From Erythrobacter rubeus (GTDB taxonomy: Bacteria > Pseudomonadota > Alphaproteobacteria > Sphingomonadales > Sphingomonadaceae): DNA of 64,000 nt. Made by a program: the position numbers and the translations under genes. Below, piece by piece: positions 44,864-53,814 of this stretch (position 1 is its first letter; the number at the start of each line of letters is the position of its first letter). The stretch is taken from positions 1,842,457-1,906,456 of the forward strand of contig NZ_JACXLC010000001.1 of the NCBI RefSeq assembly GCF_014705715.1, in the 5' to 3' direction. Below the pieces are notes generated by a model. That model worked only from the letters and a program-made list of their open reading frames with translations. It was not told the origin of the DNA and made no database searches.

Positions 44864-44873
44864 GTCGTACGAC
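44864..44873. promoter_or_regulatory. Perfect 10-bp palindrome in the porin/acs divergent region
   Basis: GTCGTACGAC reads the same on both strands and sits near the middle of the 147 bp between the porin start (44791) and the acs start (44939). LuxR-type regulators bind dyads of this size, and one is encoded right after acs. It is a candidate operator for coordinated control; I did not find a copy before the symporter or kinase genes. Confidence 0.35.
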
Positions 44874-44938
44874 CTTTGTCTGAAGGCGCGCGGCCTCGGT
44901 TTCACGGTACTGAAGTAGCGACAAAAGGGAGACTCGCC

Positions 44939-46870
44939 GTGATCCAAGCAATCTCGCGTCCATCGATGAAGCACGCGACGCACTGCGTTGCCGAGCAATA
45001 TCAAGAAATGTACCGGCAATCTCTTGAGGATCCTGATGGCTTCTGGCTTGATCAGGCCGAACGGCTCGATTGGTTCAAACAGCCGGCCCTAGGCGGGGAA
45101 TGGTCCTTCGACCCAGCAAGCATAAGCTGGTTCGCAGATGGATCGCTGAACCTGTGCCACAATGCGGTCGACCGGCATCTGGGCACCCGCGGAGGCGATA
45201 CCGCCATCATCTTCGAGCCCGACGATCCTGAAACCGCAGGGCGCACGCTCACCTACCGCGAGCTCCATGCCGAAGTGGTCCGTATGGCCAATGCCATGAA
45301 AGCCATGGGTGTGGCGAAAGGCGACCGGGTGACCCTCTACATGCCGATGATTATCGAGGGTGTCACTGCGATGCTCGCCTGCGCACGGATCGGCGCAGTT
45401 CACTCGGTTGTGTTCGGCGGCTTCTCACCCGAAGCACTCGCGGGAAGGATCGAGGATTGTGGAAGTCGCTTCGTGATCACGGCGGACGAAGGACTGCGCG
45501 GTTCGAAACGCGTTCCGCTCAAGGCAAATGTCGATGCGGCCCTCGCCGAGCTCGATCACGAAACCCCGCTCGACGGGATGCTTGTCGTCCAACATACAGG
45601 TGCCGCGATCGAAATGACCGAAGGCCGCGATCATTGGTTGCACGAAATCGCCTCCGACAATGATTGTCCGTGCGAGGTGATGGCAGCGGAGGACCCGCTC
45701 TTCATCCTCTACACCTCGGGCTCGACCGGGAAGCCCAAAGGCGTGCTGCACACGACAGGCGGCTACGGCGTGTGGACGGCGACCACGTTCAACTATGTCT
45801 TCGATTATCAACCGGGCGAGGTCTATTGGTGCACCGCCGACATCGGCTGGGTCACCGGCCACAGCTATATTGTCTACGGTCCGCTGATGAATGGCGCGAC
45901 CAGCGTCGTTTTCGAAGGCGTACCCAACTATCCCGACCATGGGCGGTTCTGGGATGTGGTCGACAAGCACAAGGTAAACATTCTCTACACCGCCCCCACG
46001 GCGATCCGCGCCTTGATGCGGGAGGGTGACGAGTTCGTGACGAGCCGGGATCGCTCGTCGCTGCGCCTGCTCGGATCGGTCGGAGAACCGATCAATCCAG
46101 AAGCATGGCGCTGGTACCATGATGTCGTTGGTGCCGGTCGCTGTCCGATTGTCGATACTTGGTGGCAGACCGAAACCGGCGGCGTCATGATCACGACGCT
46201 GCCCGCTGCACACGACATGAAGCCTGGCAGCGCCGGCCTACCGTTCTTTGGCATCCAGCCGCAGCTGGTCGACAACGACGGCGCAGTTCTCGAGGGCGCG
46301 GTCGAAGGCAACCTTTGCATCACGGCGAGCTGGCCCGGACAGGCGCGCTCGATCTACGGCGATCATGAACGCTTTGAGCAGACCTATTTCAGCACTTACA
46401 CAGGCAAATATTTCACCGGCGACGGCTGCAAGCGCGATGAGGATGGGTATTACTGGATAACCGGCCGGGTCGATGACGTCATCAATGTTTCTGGACACCG
46501 TATGGGCACCGCCGAGGTCGAAAGCGCACTGGTGCTTCACGATCTCGTCGCAGAAGCTGCGGTGGTTGGCTATCCTCACGATATCAAGGGGCAAGGCATC
46601 TATTGCTATGTAACGCTTAATGCGGGGATCGATGGGTCGGATGAACTATACAAGGCATTGCGCGCGCATGTCCGCAAAGAGATCGGGCCGATCGCCACGC
46701 CGGATCACATCCAGTTCACCGATGGCCTTCCGAAGACTCGCTCTGGCAAGATCATGCGCCGCATCCTGCGCAAGGTTGCGGAGAACGATTACGGGTCGCT
46801 GGGGGATACCTCGACGCTTGCGGACCCATCTCTGGTTGATCGTCTGATCGAAGGTCGGCAAAATCGCTGA
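44939..46870 (+). CDS. acs: Acetyl-CoA synthetase
   Basis: Makes acetyl-CoA from acetate, ATP and CoA through an acetyl-AMP intermediate. 643 residues of the ANL family: [19 protein letters not shown] (P-loop, about 258), [30 protein letters not shown] (about 403), [38 protein letters not shown], and the acetylation-regulated Lys in [11 protein letters not shown] (about 604). The start is GTG 44939, chosen by AAAGGGAG seven bases before; the frame stays open upstream without a ribosome site. Followed 3 bp later by a response regulator. Confidence 0.95.
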   Translation: MIQAISRPSMKHATHCVAEQYQEMYRQSLEDPDGFWLDQAERLDWFKQPALGGEWSFDPASISWFADGSLNLCHNAVDRHLGTRGGDTAIIFEPDDPETAGRTLTYRELHAEVVRMANAMKAMGVAKGDRVTLYMPMIIEGVTAMLACARIGAVHSVVFGGFSPEALAGRIEDCGSRFVITADEGLRGSKRVPLKANVDAALAELDHETPLDGMLVVQHTGAAIEMTEGRDHWLHEIASDNDCPCEVMAAEDPLFILYTSGSTGKPKGVLHTTGGYGVWTATTFNYVFDYQPGEVYWCTADIGWVTGHSYIVYGPLMNGATSVVFEGVPNYPDHGRFWDVVDKHKVNILYTAPTAIRALMREGDEFVTSRDRSSLRLLGSVGEPINPEAWRWYHDVVGAGRCPIVDTWWQTETGGVMITTLPAAHDMKPGSAGLPFFGIQPQLVDNDGAVLEGAVEGNLCITASWPGQARSIYGDHERFEQTYFSTYTGKYFTGDGCKRDEDGYYWITGRVDDVINVSGHRMGTAEVESALVLHDLVAEAAVVGYPHDIKGQGIYCYVTLNAGIDGSDELYKALRAHVRKEIGPIATPDHIQFTDGLPKTRSGKIMRRILRKVAENDYGSLGDTSTLADPSLVDRLIEGRQNR

Positions 46871-46873
46871 ACC

Positions 46874-47509
46874 ATGCCGGACCGCATCATCATTGCTGAC
46901 GACCATCCGCTGTTCAGGGCCGCACTCGGTCACGCGGTGGCAAAGGTCTGGCCGGCCGCGGAAATTGTCGAAGCGAGCTCCGCTGCGGAAGCGCGTAGCG
47001 AGCTCGATCAGGGCGCGGAGGCACTCTTGCTTGATCTTCATATGGAGGATTCGCATGGGCTTTCGGTCTTGATGGACCTTCGACAGGACTTCCCTGCACT
47101 TCCAGTTGCGATCGTATCTGCGAGCGAGGAGCCGCGCGTATTTTCCGCAGCGAAGCAGCTTGGGGCCGCAGCTTTCATCCCCAAATCTGCGAGCCTCGAC
47201 GAGATGCGCGATGCGCTTTCCGCAGTGCGCGAAGGGGACAGCTGGTTCCCCGAGAGCGGCATAGAAGACGATGACGATCTGGGACGCATCGCCAGCCTGA
47301 CGCCCGCCCAGCGCCGGATATTGGGAGCGATACGGCAGGGCCTGCTTAACAAGCAGATCGCCTATGAGCTCGATATTAGCGAAGCTACGGTGAAAGCGCA
47401 CATCACCGCCATCTTTCGCAAGCTCGGGGTCGTCAGCCGGACACAGGCTGCGCTGGTTGCCGCAAAACTCGATGTCGAACAACCCGTCGCCGATTGCTCC
47501 GCTGATTAG
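46874..47509 (+). CDS. LuxR-type response regulator (CrbR/ErdR-like)
   Basis: 211 residues: receiver domain (IIIADDHPLF; phospho-acceptor Asp in LLLDLHMEDSHG, about 56; Ser/Thr in VSAS; Lys in FIPKSAS) and a LuxR helix-turn-helix (LTPAQRRILGAIRQGLLNKQIAYELDISEATVKAHITAIFRKLGV, about 138-182). The position after acs and opposite a symporter-histidine kinase matches CrbR of the Vibrio/Pseudomonas acetate switch, which activates acs. Its stop overlaps the convergent kinase stop by four bases. Confidence 0.88.
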   Translation: MPDRIIIADDHPLFRAALGHAVAKVWPAAEIVEASSAAEARSELDQGAEALLLDLHMEDSHGLSVLMDLRQDFPALPVAIVSASEEPRVFSAAKQLGAAAFIPKSASLDEMRDALSAVREGDSWFPESGIEDDDDLGRIASLTPAQRRILGAIRQGLLNKQIAYELDISEATVKAHITAIFRKLGVVSRTQAALVAAKLDVEQPVADCSAD

Positions 47510-50500
47510 GCTTCGGCTGCAACCTTCCGGCGGTTCAGGCAATCGGATACGAGCGCGCGCAGTGCGGCTGGCGATGATGGCTTCAAAAGCCGGTTCGCGC
47601 CCATCCTCGTAGCGGCAAGCTGCGTTTCTTCGCTCGCTTCTGCGGTGAGCAGAATGGCAGGCGGCGCATTGTTCCAATCGTCGGATAACGAAAGATAGAC
47701 GGCGTCCCCGCGCTCATTCTCGTCCAGCCGGTAATCCATGATCGCTATATCCGGCGCGGAAGGGCACGCCGCGCGGGCCTCGTCAAGCGAACCTGCGCTC
47801 AGCACGTCGAGCCCCCATTTTTCAAGGAGCGTCTTCAACGCGTTCAGCGCAGCAGGTTCATTTTCGACCACGAGCACTCTTGCATTTCCGACTTTTGCGC
47901 TCGCGCTCGCCGCAATCGCGCGCTTTACCGGAGCTTCCCATTTAAGCACCGGCAGGTGTAGGGCAAAGCGGCTGCCTCTTCCGATCTCGCTGTCGGTCTC
48001 GACATGGATGTCGAGCAAGCGAGTGATACGCCGGACGATAGCCAAACCGAGGCCCAGACCCTCGCGGTCGCTCGAGGAAGCACGCTCGAATTCATCGAAA
48101 ATCCTGCCCTTGTCCGCCTCCGCGATCCCTCGGCCGGTGTCGTGCACGCACAGCAGCACCCCATCTCCCGCGCGGCGCACCCCCATAAGCACACCGCCTT
48201 CGGACGTGTATCTGATCGCATTGCTGACAAGGTTGCGCACGACGCTGGTTAGCAAGGCCCGGTCGGTCATCGCCCACGAGCTTGTCGAAACACGGCGCAA
48301 TTCAAGCTTCTTCGCCTCTGCCTGCACTGCAAATTCGCGGAAGACTTCGTCAAAGACTGCATCGAGCGCGACCGGTGCGATTTTCGGTTCGATACCGCCA
48401 CTGTCGAGCTTTGAAATATCGAGCAGCGCGCGGATCAACCGGTCGGCGGAAGCGATAGATCCGTCCAAATCTTCAACCAGCCGTTCAAGATGGGCCTGGC
48501 CGGTGACCTCTTCACCTACTGCGGATGCAAAAAGCCGCGCTGCATTGAGGGGCTGGATCAGATCGTGACTTGCCGCGGCGAGGAAACGAGTCTTCGAACG
48601 CGTCGCTTCCTCGAGCGCGGAGTTGGCCTCGCTCAGCTGCTCGGTCCGCTCTGCGACCTTGGTCTCGAGCGCTTGCTCTGCGCGCCGGTCCGCCGTGATG
48701 TCGGTATAGGAGGTGACATAGCCGCCACCCGGAGCGGGCGATCCGACGATCCGCATGATCCGCCCATCGTGTTGCTCGCGCTCCATCCGGTGCTCGCGCC
48801 CGGCACGCATGTGATCAAGTCGCCGCCGGACCTGCAGTTCGATTTCGGCATCACTGGTCTCGCTTTGGCGCAAATTGTAGCGGATGAGTTCCGCGATCGG
48901 CGTGCCGACCGCAACCAGATCATCCGGGAGGTCGAACAGTTCCTGGTATCGGCTGTTCCATGCCACCAGGTTCATTTCGAAATCGACGAGGGCAACGCCC
49001 TGGTCGATGTTTTCTATCGCAATCTGAAGCAGGTCCGCGCTGAATGAGAGGCGCTTGTTCGTCTCTCCCATCATTGCAACGACTTGCGCGAGCGGGATGG
49101 GGTCACCGTCGGACCAAGAGGACACCAGCATTCTCGAAGACGACGAACCGATTACGCCGGAAATCGTCCGCTCTGCCATTGTCATCACGTCTTCATTGGC
49201 GGTGTCCTTATCGCGGTAGGGTCGAGGCATCGATGCCAATGCGGCGTTTGCGCGATCCTTGCCAACGAATTGCGCGAGAAGCAGTCGAACATCCGCGACG
49301 CGTTTATTGGTGACAAAGCTCAGCGCGGCGCCGCTTGATGGTAAGCCGACGAATACCGCGGCCTGAGCTTGATCGACCAGGGTGGGCCGCGACCAGATGG
49401 AGCCGAGCCAGTAGGCTGCACAATTGGCCAAGAGGCTTATCAAGACACCGGACACAAGCGGGTCTGGATGGATCGAGATAACAGGCGACGCGCTGATTGC
49501 TGCTGGCAAGATCAGCAGTGCCAGCCAAAGGGCGAAGCCGGTGATCAGTCCCGCCATCATCCCCGCTCTGTTGCCTGCGCGTGACAAGACACCGAGCACC
49601 AGGCCCGGTGCGAATTGCGCAACGGCGGCGAATGCAAGCGTGCCGAGCCCGGCGAGATTGGTGACCGCTCCGAACCCAAGATAAAACAGATAAGCGAAAA
49701 GGAGCAGCGCCGCGATCACTCCGCGTCTGATCGTAAGCAGCCTTGCTGCGACAAGGCTGCGATCCCCCGTTCCGCTCAGCGCCTGTCTGAAAACGAGCGG
49801 TGCGATCAGGTCGTTCGTGATCATCGTCGACAAGGCCACGCTGGCCACCACAATCATGCCTGCCGATGCGGAGAATCCGCCGATGAAAACCAGCAGGGCG
49901 AGCGCTTCATTTCCGGCGGCCAGCGGGAGCGCCATTACGATCGTGTCCGCATCGGTGCCCTCCGGCAGGACCGTCAGCCCTGCGAGCACAATCGGCACGA
50001 TCACAAGCGAGGTCAGCAGGAGGTAGGCGGGGAACACCCAACGCATGGCCGGTGATGCGCGCTCTTCAGGTGCCTCGACGATGGTCATATGAAACTGCCG
50101 AGGCAGGCACAGCGCAGCGCAGGCCGCAATCAGCGTGAGCACAGCAAAGCGGGCATCGATCTGGGCCGGCTCGAATGCATCGGGCATGCTCGCACCATCG
50201 CCCTGCATCAAAACACCCACAGCTAGCGCCGCTACAGCGATCAGTGCGACCAGTTTCACCACCGCCTCCACGGCGATGGTGAGCACCAGTCCGCCATTAT
50301 CCCCTGCCTGATCGGCCCGGCGGGAGCCAAACATGATCGCGAAAAGCGCCATCAGCGCTGCAACCAGCAGCACCAGTTCGTCCGCTGCCACTTGGTCCAC
50401 GAGGGTTGGATCAAGTGTCAGCAAAGAGCTGCCGACCGATTGCAGTTGCAGCGCCATATAAGGCAGCGAACCTATCGTTGCGATGATGGTGACGAGCGCA

Positions 50501-50844
50501 GCAACGCTCGCACTCTTGCCGTATCGGGCCGACAAAAAGTCGGCAATTGACGTGGAATGCTGAGCTTTGCCTTGGGCAAGCACGCGGCTCACCAGGCCAA
50601 ATCCAACCGTGAATAACAGGATCGGACCGAGATATATCGGCAGGTAATCGAGCCCGGATGTGGCCGCCGTACCGACGCCGCCATAGAACGTCCAGCTGGT
50701 GCAATAGACCGCCAGCGAAAGCCCGTAGATTAGCCCGGCGTAACGACCGAACCTGCCTGCGCCCTCACGGTCTCTTCGCGCGGCCAGCCAGAAAAGAAAC
50801 GCCAGATAGATCGTAGCAGCTGCAATGGCCGCGCCGAAGAGCAT
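47506..50844 (-). CDS. Sodium:solute symporter-domain hybrid histidine kinase (CrbS-like)
   Basis: 1112 residues. About 13 membrane helices of the sodium:solute symporter fold occupy residues 1 to about 490; a linker, a PAS domain (about 620-720, ENIDQGVALVDFEMNLVAWN), a short coiled coil, HisKA with the phospho-His in AASHDLIQPLNAARLF, an ATPase (N box LTSVVRNLVSNAIRY, VHDTGRGI, GLGLGLAIVRR) and a C-terminal receiver (Asp in IAIMDYRLDENERG). This is the CrbS/MxtR architecture, believed to sense acetate or its transport and signal to CrbR. The transporter fold may act as sensor only. The leftward gene starts 109 bp from the symporter stop. Confidence 0.9.
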   Translation of the reverse strand: MLFGAAIAAATIYLAFLFWLAARRDREGAGRFGRYAGLIYGLSLAVYCTSWTFYGGVGTAATSGLDYLPIYLGPILLFTVGFGLVSRVLAQGKAQHSTSIADFLSARYGKSASVAALVTIIATIGSLPYMALQLQSVGSSLLTLDPTLVDQVAADELVLLVAALMALFAIMFGSRRADQAGDNGGLVLTIAVEAVVKLVALIAVAALAVGVLMQGDGASMPDAFEPAQIDARFAVLTLIAACAALCLPRQFHMTIVEAPEERASPAMRWVFPAYLLLTSLVIVPIVLAGLTVLPEGTDADTIVMALPLAAGNEALALLVFIGGFSASAGMIVVASVALSTMITNDLIAPLVFRQALSGTGDRSLVAARLLTIRRGVIAALLLFAYLFYLGFGAVTNLAGLGTLAFAAVAQFAPGLVLGVLSRAGNRAGMMAGLITGFALWLALLILPAAISASPVISIHPDPLVSGVLISLLANCAAYWLGSIWSRPTLVDQAQAAVFVGLPSSGAALSFVTNKRVADVRLLLAQFVGKDRANAALASMPRPYRDKDTANEDVMTMAERTISGVIGSSSSRMLVSSWSDGDPIPLAQVVAMMGETNKRLSFSADLLQIAIENIDQGVALVDFEMNLVAWNSRYQELFDLPDDLVAVGTPIAELIRYNLRQSETSDAEIELQVRRRLDHMRAGREHRMEREQHDGRIMRIVGSPAPGGGYVTSYTDITADRRAEQALETKVAERTEQLSEANSALEEATRSKTRFLAAASHDLIQPLNAARLFASAVGEEVTGQAHLERLVEDLDGSIASADRLIRALLDISKLDSGGIEPKIAPVALDAVFDEVFREFAVQAEAKKLELRRVSTSSWAMTDRALLTSVVRNLVSNAIRYTSEGGVLMGVRRAGDGVLLCVHDTGRGIAEADKGRIFDEFERASSSDREGLGLGLAIVRRITRLLDIHVETDSEIGRGSRFALHLPVLKWEAPVKRAIAASASAKVGNARVLVVENEPAALNALKTLLEKWGLDVLSAGSLDEARAACPSAPDIAIMDYRLDENERGDAVYLSLSDDWNNAPPAILLTAEASEETQLAATRMGANRLLKPSSPAALRALVSDCLNRRKVAAEA

Positions 50845-50896
50845 GATCCCAATCCTCCCCTTCGCTAAAAGCTAGCCAAACGCCGTAATTGTGCAA

Positions 50897-50928
50897 GGAA
50901 AAGGGGCGGCACCTTGCAGCGCCGCCCC
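50897..50928 (-). terminator. Rho-independent terminator after the acetate symporter
   Basis: On the minus strand GGGGCGGC (50928-50921), a ten-base loop and GCCGCCCC (50910-50903) are followed by TTTTCC. This is a strong stem with a T run, 25-57 bp past the symporter stop. It should end the DUF4212-symporter transcript and separate it from the kinase gene downstream. Confidence 0.75.
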
Positions 50929-50953
50929 AGTTGCGATCCGTGGAGAGGTCGGA

Positions 50954-52729
50954 TCAGTGAGCGTGTGCTTCCCCTGCTCCGCGCGGCACGCGGATCGAAT
51001 CGACCAGCTTGCGAATGTCGGCGGGTGTAGACTTTGTCACGCTGGCAACAGCGATGGCGATACCGAAATTGATCAGCATTCCGATCACTCCGATGCCTTC
51101 GGGTGAGATTCCGAACAGCCAGTTCTCCGCCGTGTTCGCTGCCGGGTCCAGCAACTTGAAGTAGAGAATGTAGCTGAAAGTGAAGACCAGGCCGCTGACC
51201 ATCCCGGCGATGGCGCCTTCCTTGTTCATCGACTTGAAGAAGATGCCCATGAAGATTGCCGGGAAGAGGCTGGATGCGGCAAGCCCGAAGGCGAAAGCGA
51301 CCACCTGCGCCACCCATCCGGGAGGATAGATGCCTAGGTAACCCGCAACGCAGATCGCCGCCGTCGCCGCAATCCGGGCCGCGAGCAATTCGCTCTTCGC
51401 CGAAATATTGGGCGCGAAGGTGCTCTTCAGCAGGTCGTGGCTGACCGAGCTCGAGATTACCAACAGCAGGCCCGCCGCCGTCGATAGCGCCGCTGCCAGA
51501 CCGCCCGCCGCCATTAGCGCGATGACCCATCCTGGAAGGTTGGCGATTTCCGGATTGGCCAGCACCATGATGTCGCGATCGACATAAACCTCGTTCGCGC
51601 TGTCCGCATTCGGCGTGTTCGACAAAAGTCGTTCGCCCGAAGGGCCCGTTTCGCCGGTATATTCCGGACTGCCTTCGAACGCCGCACCGGGGCGGTACTG
51701 CATGACCCCGTCGCCATTCTTGTCCTGGAATGCGAGCAGGCCGTTGCCTTCCCACATGGGGAAGAACTCGTCGACTTCACTGTAGGCGGTGTCATCCACC
51801 TTATCGACGAAGTTGAGCATACCGAACGCCCCGATTGCCGGGGCGGTCGTGTAGAGTAATGCGATGAAGATTAGCGCCCAGCCTGCCGATTTGCGCGCGT
51901 CCGATGCCTTGGGCACGGTGAAGAAGCGCACAATCACGTGAGGTAGCCCTGCAGTACCGACCATCAGTGCCAGCGTGATGCAGAACACGTCGATCATGCT
52001 CTTCGACCCATCTGTATAGGCAGTGAAGCCCAGATCAACGAGCACGCTGTCGAGCTTCTGCAAGACGCTCATTCCCGAGCCATCGGCCACCTCCGAGCCG
52101 AGACCGATCTGCGGGATAGGCGTCCCCGTGATGAGGAAGCTGAGAAAAAAGGCCGGGACCATGTATGCAAAGATCAGCACGCAATACTGTGCGACCTGGG
52201 TGTAGGTGATGCCCTTCATCCCCCCCAGCACGGCGTAAATGAACACGATCCCCATGCCGATAATGACACCCATCGTGATGTCGACGTCGAGGAAGCGCGA
52301 GAATACGATCCCCACGCCGCGCATCTGTCCGGCGATATAGGTGAAGCTGATGAAGATCAGGCAGATCACCGCGACGACGCGTGCAGCCTTCGAATAGTAC
52401 CGCGTGCCGATAAAATCGGGAACGGTGAACTGTCCGAATTTACGCAGATAAGGCGCGAGCAGGAGCGCCAGCATCACGAACCCGCCAGTCCAGCCCATCA
52501 GGTAGACCGAACCGTCATAGCCCGCAAAGGCGAGAATGCCTGCCATTGAGATGAAGCTTGCCGCGCTCATCCAGTCGGCGGCTGTAGCCATTCCATTGAC
52601 GACCGGGTTAACCCCGCCGCCGGCGACATAGAACTCCTTCGTAGAACCCGCCCGGCTCCAGATCGCAATGCCGATATAGAGCGAGAACGTGATGCCAACG
52701 AAAATGTAAATCAGGGTTTGCGTGTCCAT
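50954..52729 (-). CDS. Sodium:solute symporter, cation/acetate type (ActP-like, VC_2705 subfamily)
   Basis: 591 residues with about 13 membrane helices. FYVAGGGVNPVVNGMATAADWMSAASFISMAGI is the SSF signature near the first helices. A periplasmic-loop insertion of about 90 residues (about 320-410) contains DKNGDGVMQY (Asp at about 335), an EF-hand/dockerin-like calcium loop. The partner gene DUF4212 is directly upstream. Together with acs, the response regulator and the kinase, acetate or a related short acid is the likely substrate. Confidence 0.9.
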   Translation of the reverse strand: MDTQTLIYIFVGITFSLYIGIAIWSRAGSTKEFYVAGGGVNPVVNGMATAADWMSAASFISMAGILAFAGYDGSVYLMGWTGGFVMLALLLAPYLRKFGQFTVPDFIGTRYYSKAARVVAVICLIFISFTYIAGQMRGVGIVFSRFLDVDITMGVIIGMGIVFIYAVLGGMKGITYTQVAQYCVLIFAYMVPAFFLSFLITGTPIPQIGLGSEVADGSGMSVLQKLDSVLVDLGFTAYTDGSKSMIDVFCITLALMVGTAGLPHVIVRFFTVPKASDARKSAGWALIFIALLYTTAPAIGAFGMLNFVDKVDDTAYSEVDEFFPMWEGNGLLAFQDKNGDGVMQYRPGAAFEGSPEYTGETGPSGERLLSNTPNADSANEVYVDRDIMVLANPEIANLPGWVIALMAAGGLAAALSTAAGLLLVISSSVSHDLLKSTFAPNISAKSELLAARIAATAAICVAGYLGIYPPGWVAQVVAFAFGLAASSLFPAIFMGIFFKSMNKEGAIAGMVSGLVFTFSYILYFKLLDPAANTAENWLFGISPEGIGVIGMLINFGIAIAVASVTKSTPADIRKLVDSIRVPRGAGEAHAH

Positions 52730-52739
52730 TATCGCCCCC

Positions 52740-53018
52740 TCAATCGTCGAGATCGTACTTGCGCTCGATCTGCTTCATACGGACGACGTAGAAGAAGATG
52801 AGAGCGATGAAGACGTAGATCGACCCTTGCTGCGCGAACCAGAAGCCGAGCGGATATCCGCCGAGGCTGAACTGATCGAGAAAGTCGCGGAAGAGGATCC
52901 CTGCCCCAAAGGAGCACGCGAACCAGATTGCCATAAGCGACACAAGCAAGCGAATATTCTCTCGCCAGTACGAGTTTTCCGCCTCGCTAGTCTGGTCGGT
53001 GGTGGCGTTGTCGTCCAT
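52740..53018 (-). CDS. DUF4212 small subunit of the sodium:solute symporter
   Basis: 92 residues with two membrane helices (about 24-45 and 60-80) and the DUF4212 pattern: YWRENIRLLVSLMAIWFACSFGAGILF and GFWFAQQGSIYVFIALIFFYVVRM. Proteins of this type always precede SSF symporters like the one here and are thought to be accessory subunits. It is 10 bp from the symporter start. Its promoter lies in 53019-53127. Confidence 0.92.
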   Translation of the reverse strand: MDDNATTDQTSEAENSYWRENIRLLVSLMAIWFACSFGAGILFRDFLDQFSLGGYPLGFWFAQQGSIYVFIALIFFYVVRMKQIERKYDLDD

Positions 53019-53127
53019 GTTCTCCCCTCCTTCTGGTGCCGGGAACGATCCCTGAGCTTTGCCAGAGGCTAGGTTAGCGCTGAGAAACGCGCGAGATGGA
53101 CTTTAGTCTTATCCGGAAAAATGGGCT

Positions 53128-53814
53128 TTAGCGCTGCTCGAGATCGCCCAATATTACGTCCTCGGGGAGCCGCGAAAGTTGCGCTTGGAACAGCTCCGCA
53201 GCAGCGATCGCGTCGGTCAGCGCATCGTGTACCTCATAGTCCGGCAGGCCGTAGCGCGCCCGGCATGGGCCCAGTCTATATGCCTCGGCGCCGACGAGAT
53301 GAGGGTGCAGTTTTCGCTCAAGCGCGAGTGTGCAGATTGAACGTACCGGGAGCTTGATGCCCCAGATCGCCTTGCCCACTCGTTGGAGCGCGCTCACTTC
53401 TATCTCGGCCGCATGCGCAACGATAATGCATCCAGAAAGGGCTGCGATCAGGGAGCCGGCGACTTCGGCAAGCTTTTGCCCTCTGGCGGCGCGCTGTTCC
53501 CCGATGCCATGAATCGTAACCGCGGCCGGGTCTAAACTCGCATCGCTGCGGATATCGACCGACCGCGCACTGGCCATTGCGATGCAATCGCCTGCAAAAG
53601 GAACCCAGCCCGCCTGCAGCAAGTCCGCATCGCGGCGCAGACCGTCGAGCTCGAAGTCGAGCGCCAGATATGCGGCTCCAGACGCAGCTGAATTGCGATC
53701 CGGCCAATCCGATCCGGCATAGTCTGTCAGCACCTCGTGCCCCGAAGCGGCGAGACTGTTCAACCGCCTATCGAACCGCCACTTGGTGAACATCTTAGGT
53801 AATGCCGCCAGCAT
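53128..53814 (-). CDS. DnaQ-like 3'-5' exonuclease domain protein
   Basis: 228 residues. A DEDDh-type nuclease fold is visible: YLALDFELDGL (first Asp-Glu, with Asp-Phe-Glu in place of Asp-Thr-Glu), VAHAAEIEVSAL (motif II, His-Ala-Ala-Glu in place of the usual Asn/His-x-x-Asp), and HDALTDAIAAAELF (motif III His and Asp). The divergence of motif II is unusual. This nuclease regularly accompanies the DUF294 and SSF genes. Its start overlaps the end of the next gene by 20 bp, so the two are co-transcribed. Confidence 0.8.
   Translation of the reverse strand: MLAALPKMFTKWRFDRRLNSLAASGHEVLTDYAGSDWPDRNSAASGAAYLALDFELDGLRRDADLLQAGWVPFAGDCIAMASARSVDIRSDASLDPAAVTIHGIGEQRAARGQKLAEVAGSLIAALSGCIIVAHAAEIEVSALQRVGKAIWGIKLPVRSICTLALERKLHPHLVGAEAYRLGPCRARYGLPDYEVHDALTDAIAAAELFQAQLSRLPEDVILGDLEQR

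Noticed and set aside
45425..46213. 262-codon open frame antisense to acs
   Set aside because: Shadow of the synthetase codons; no start signal.
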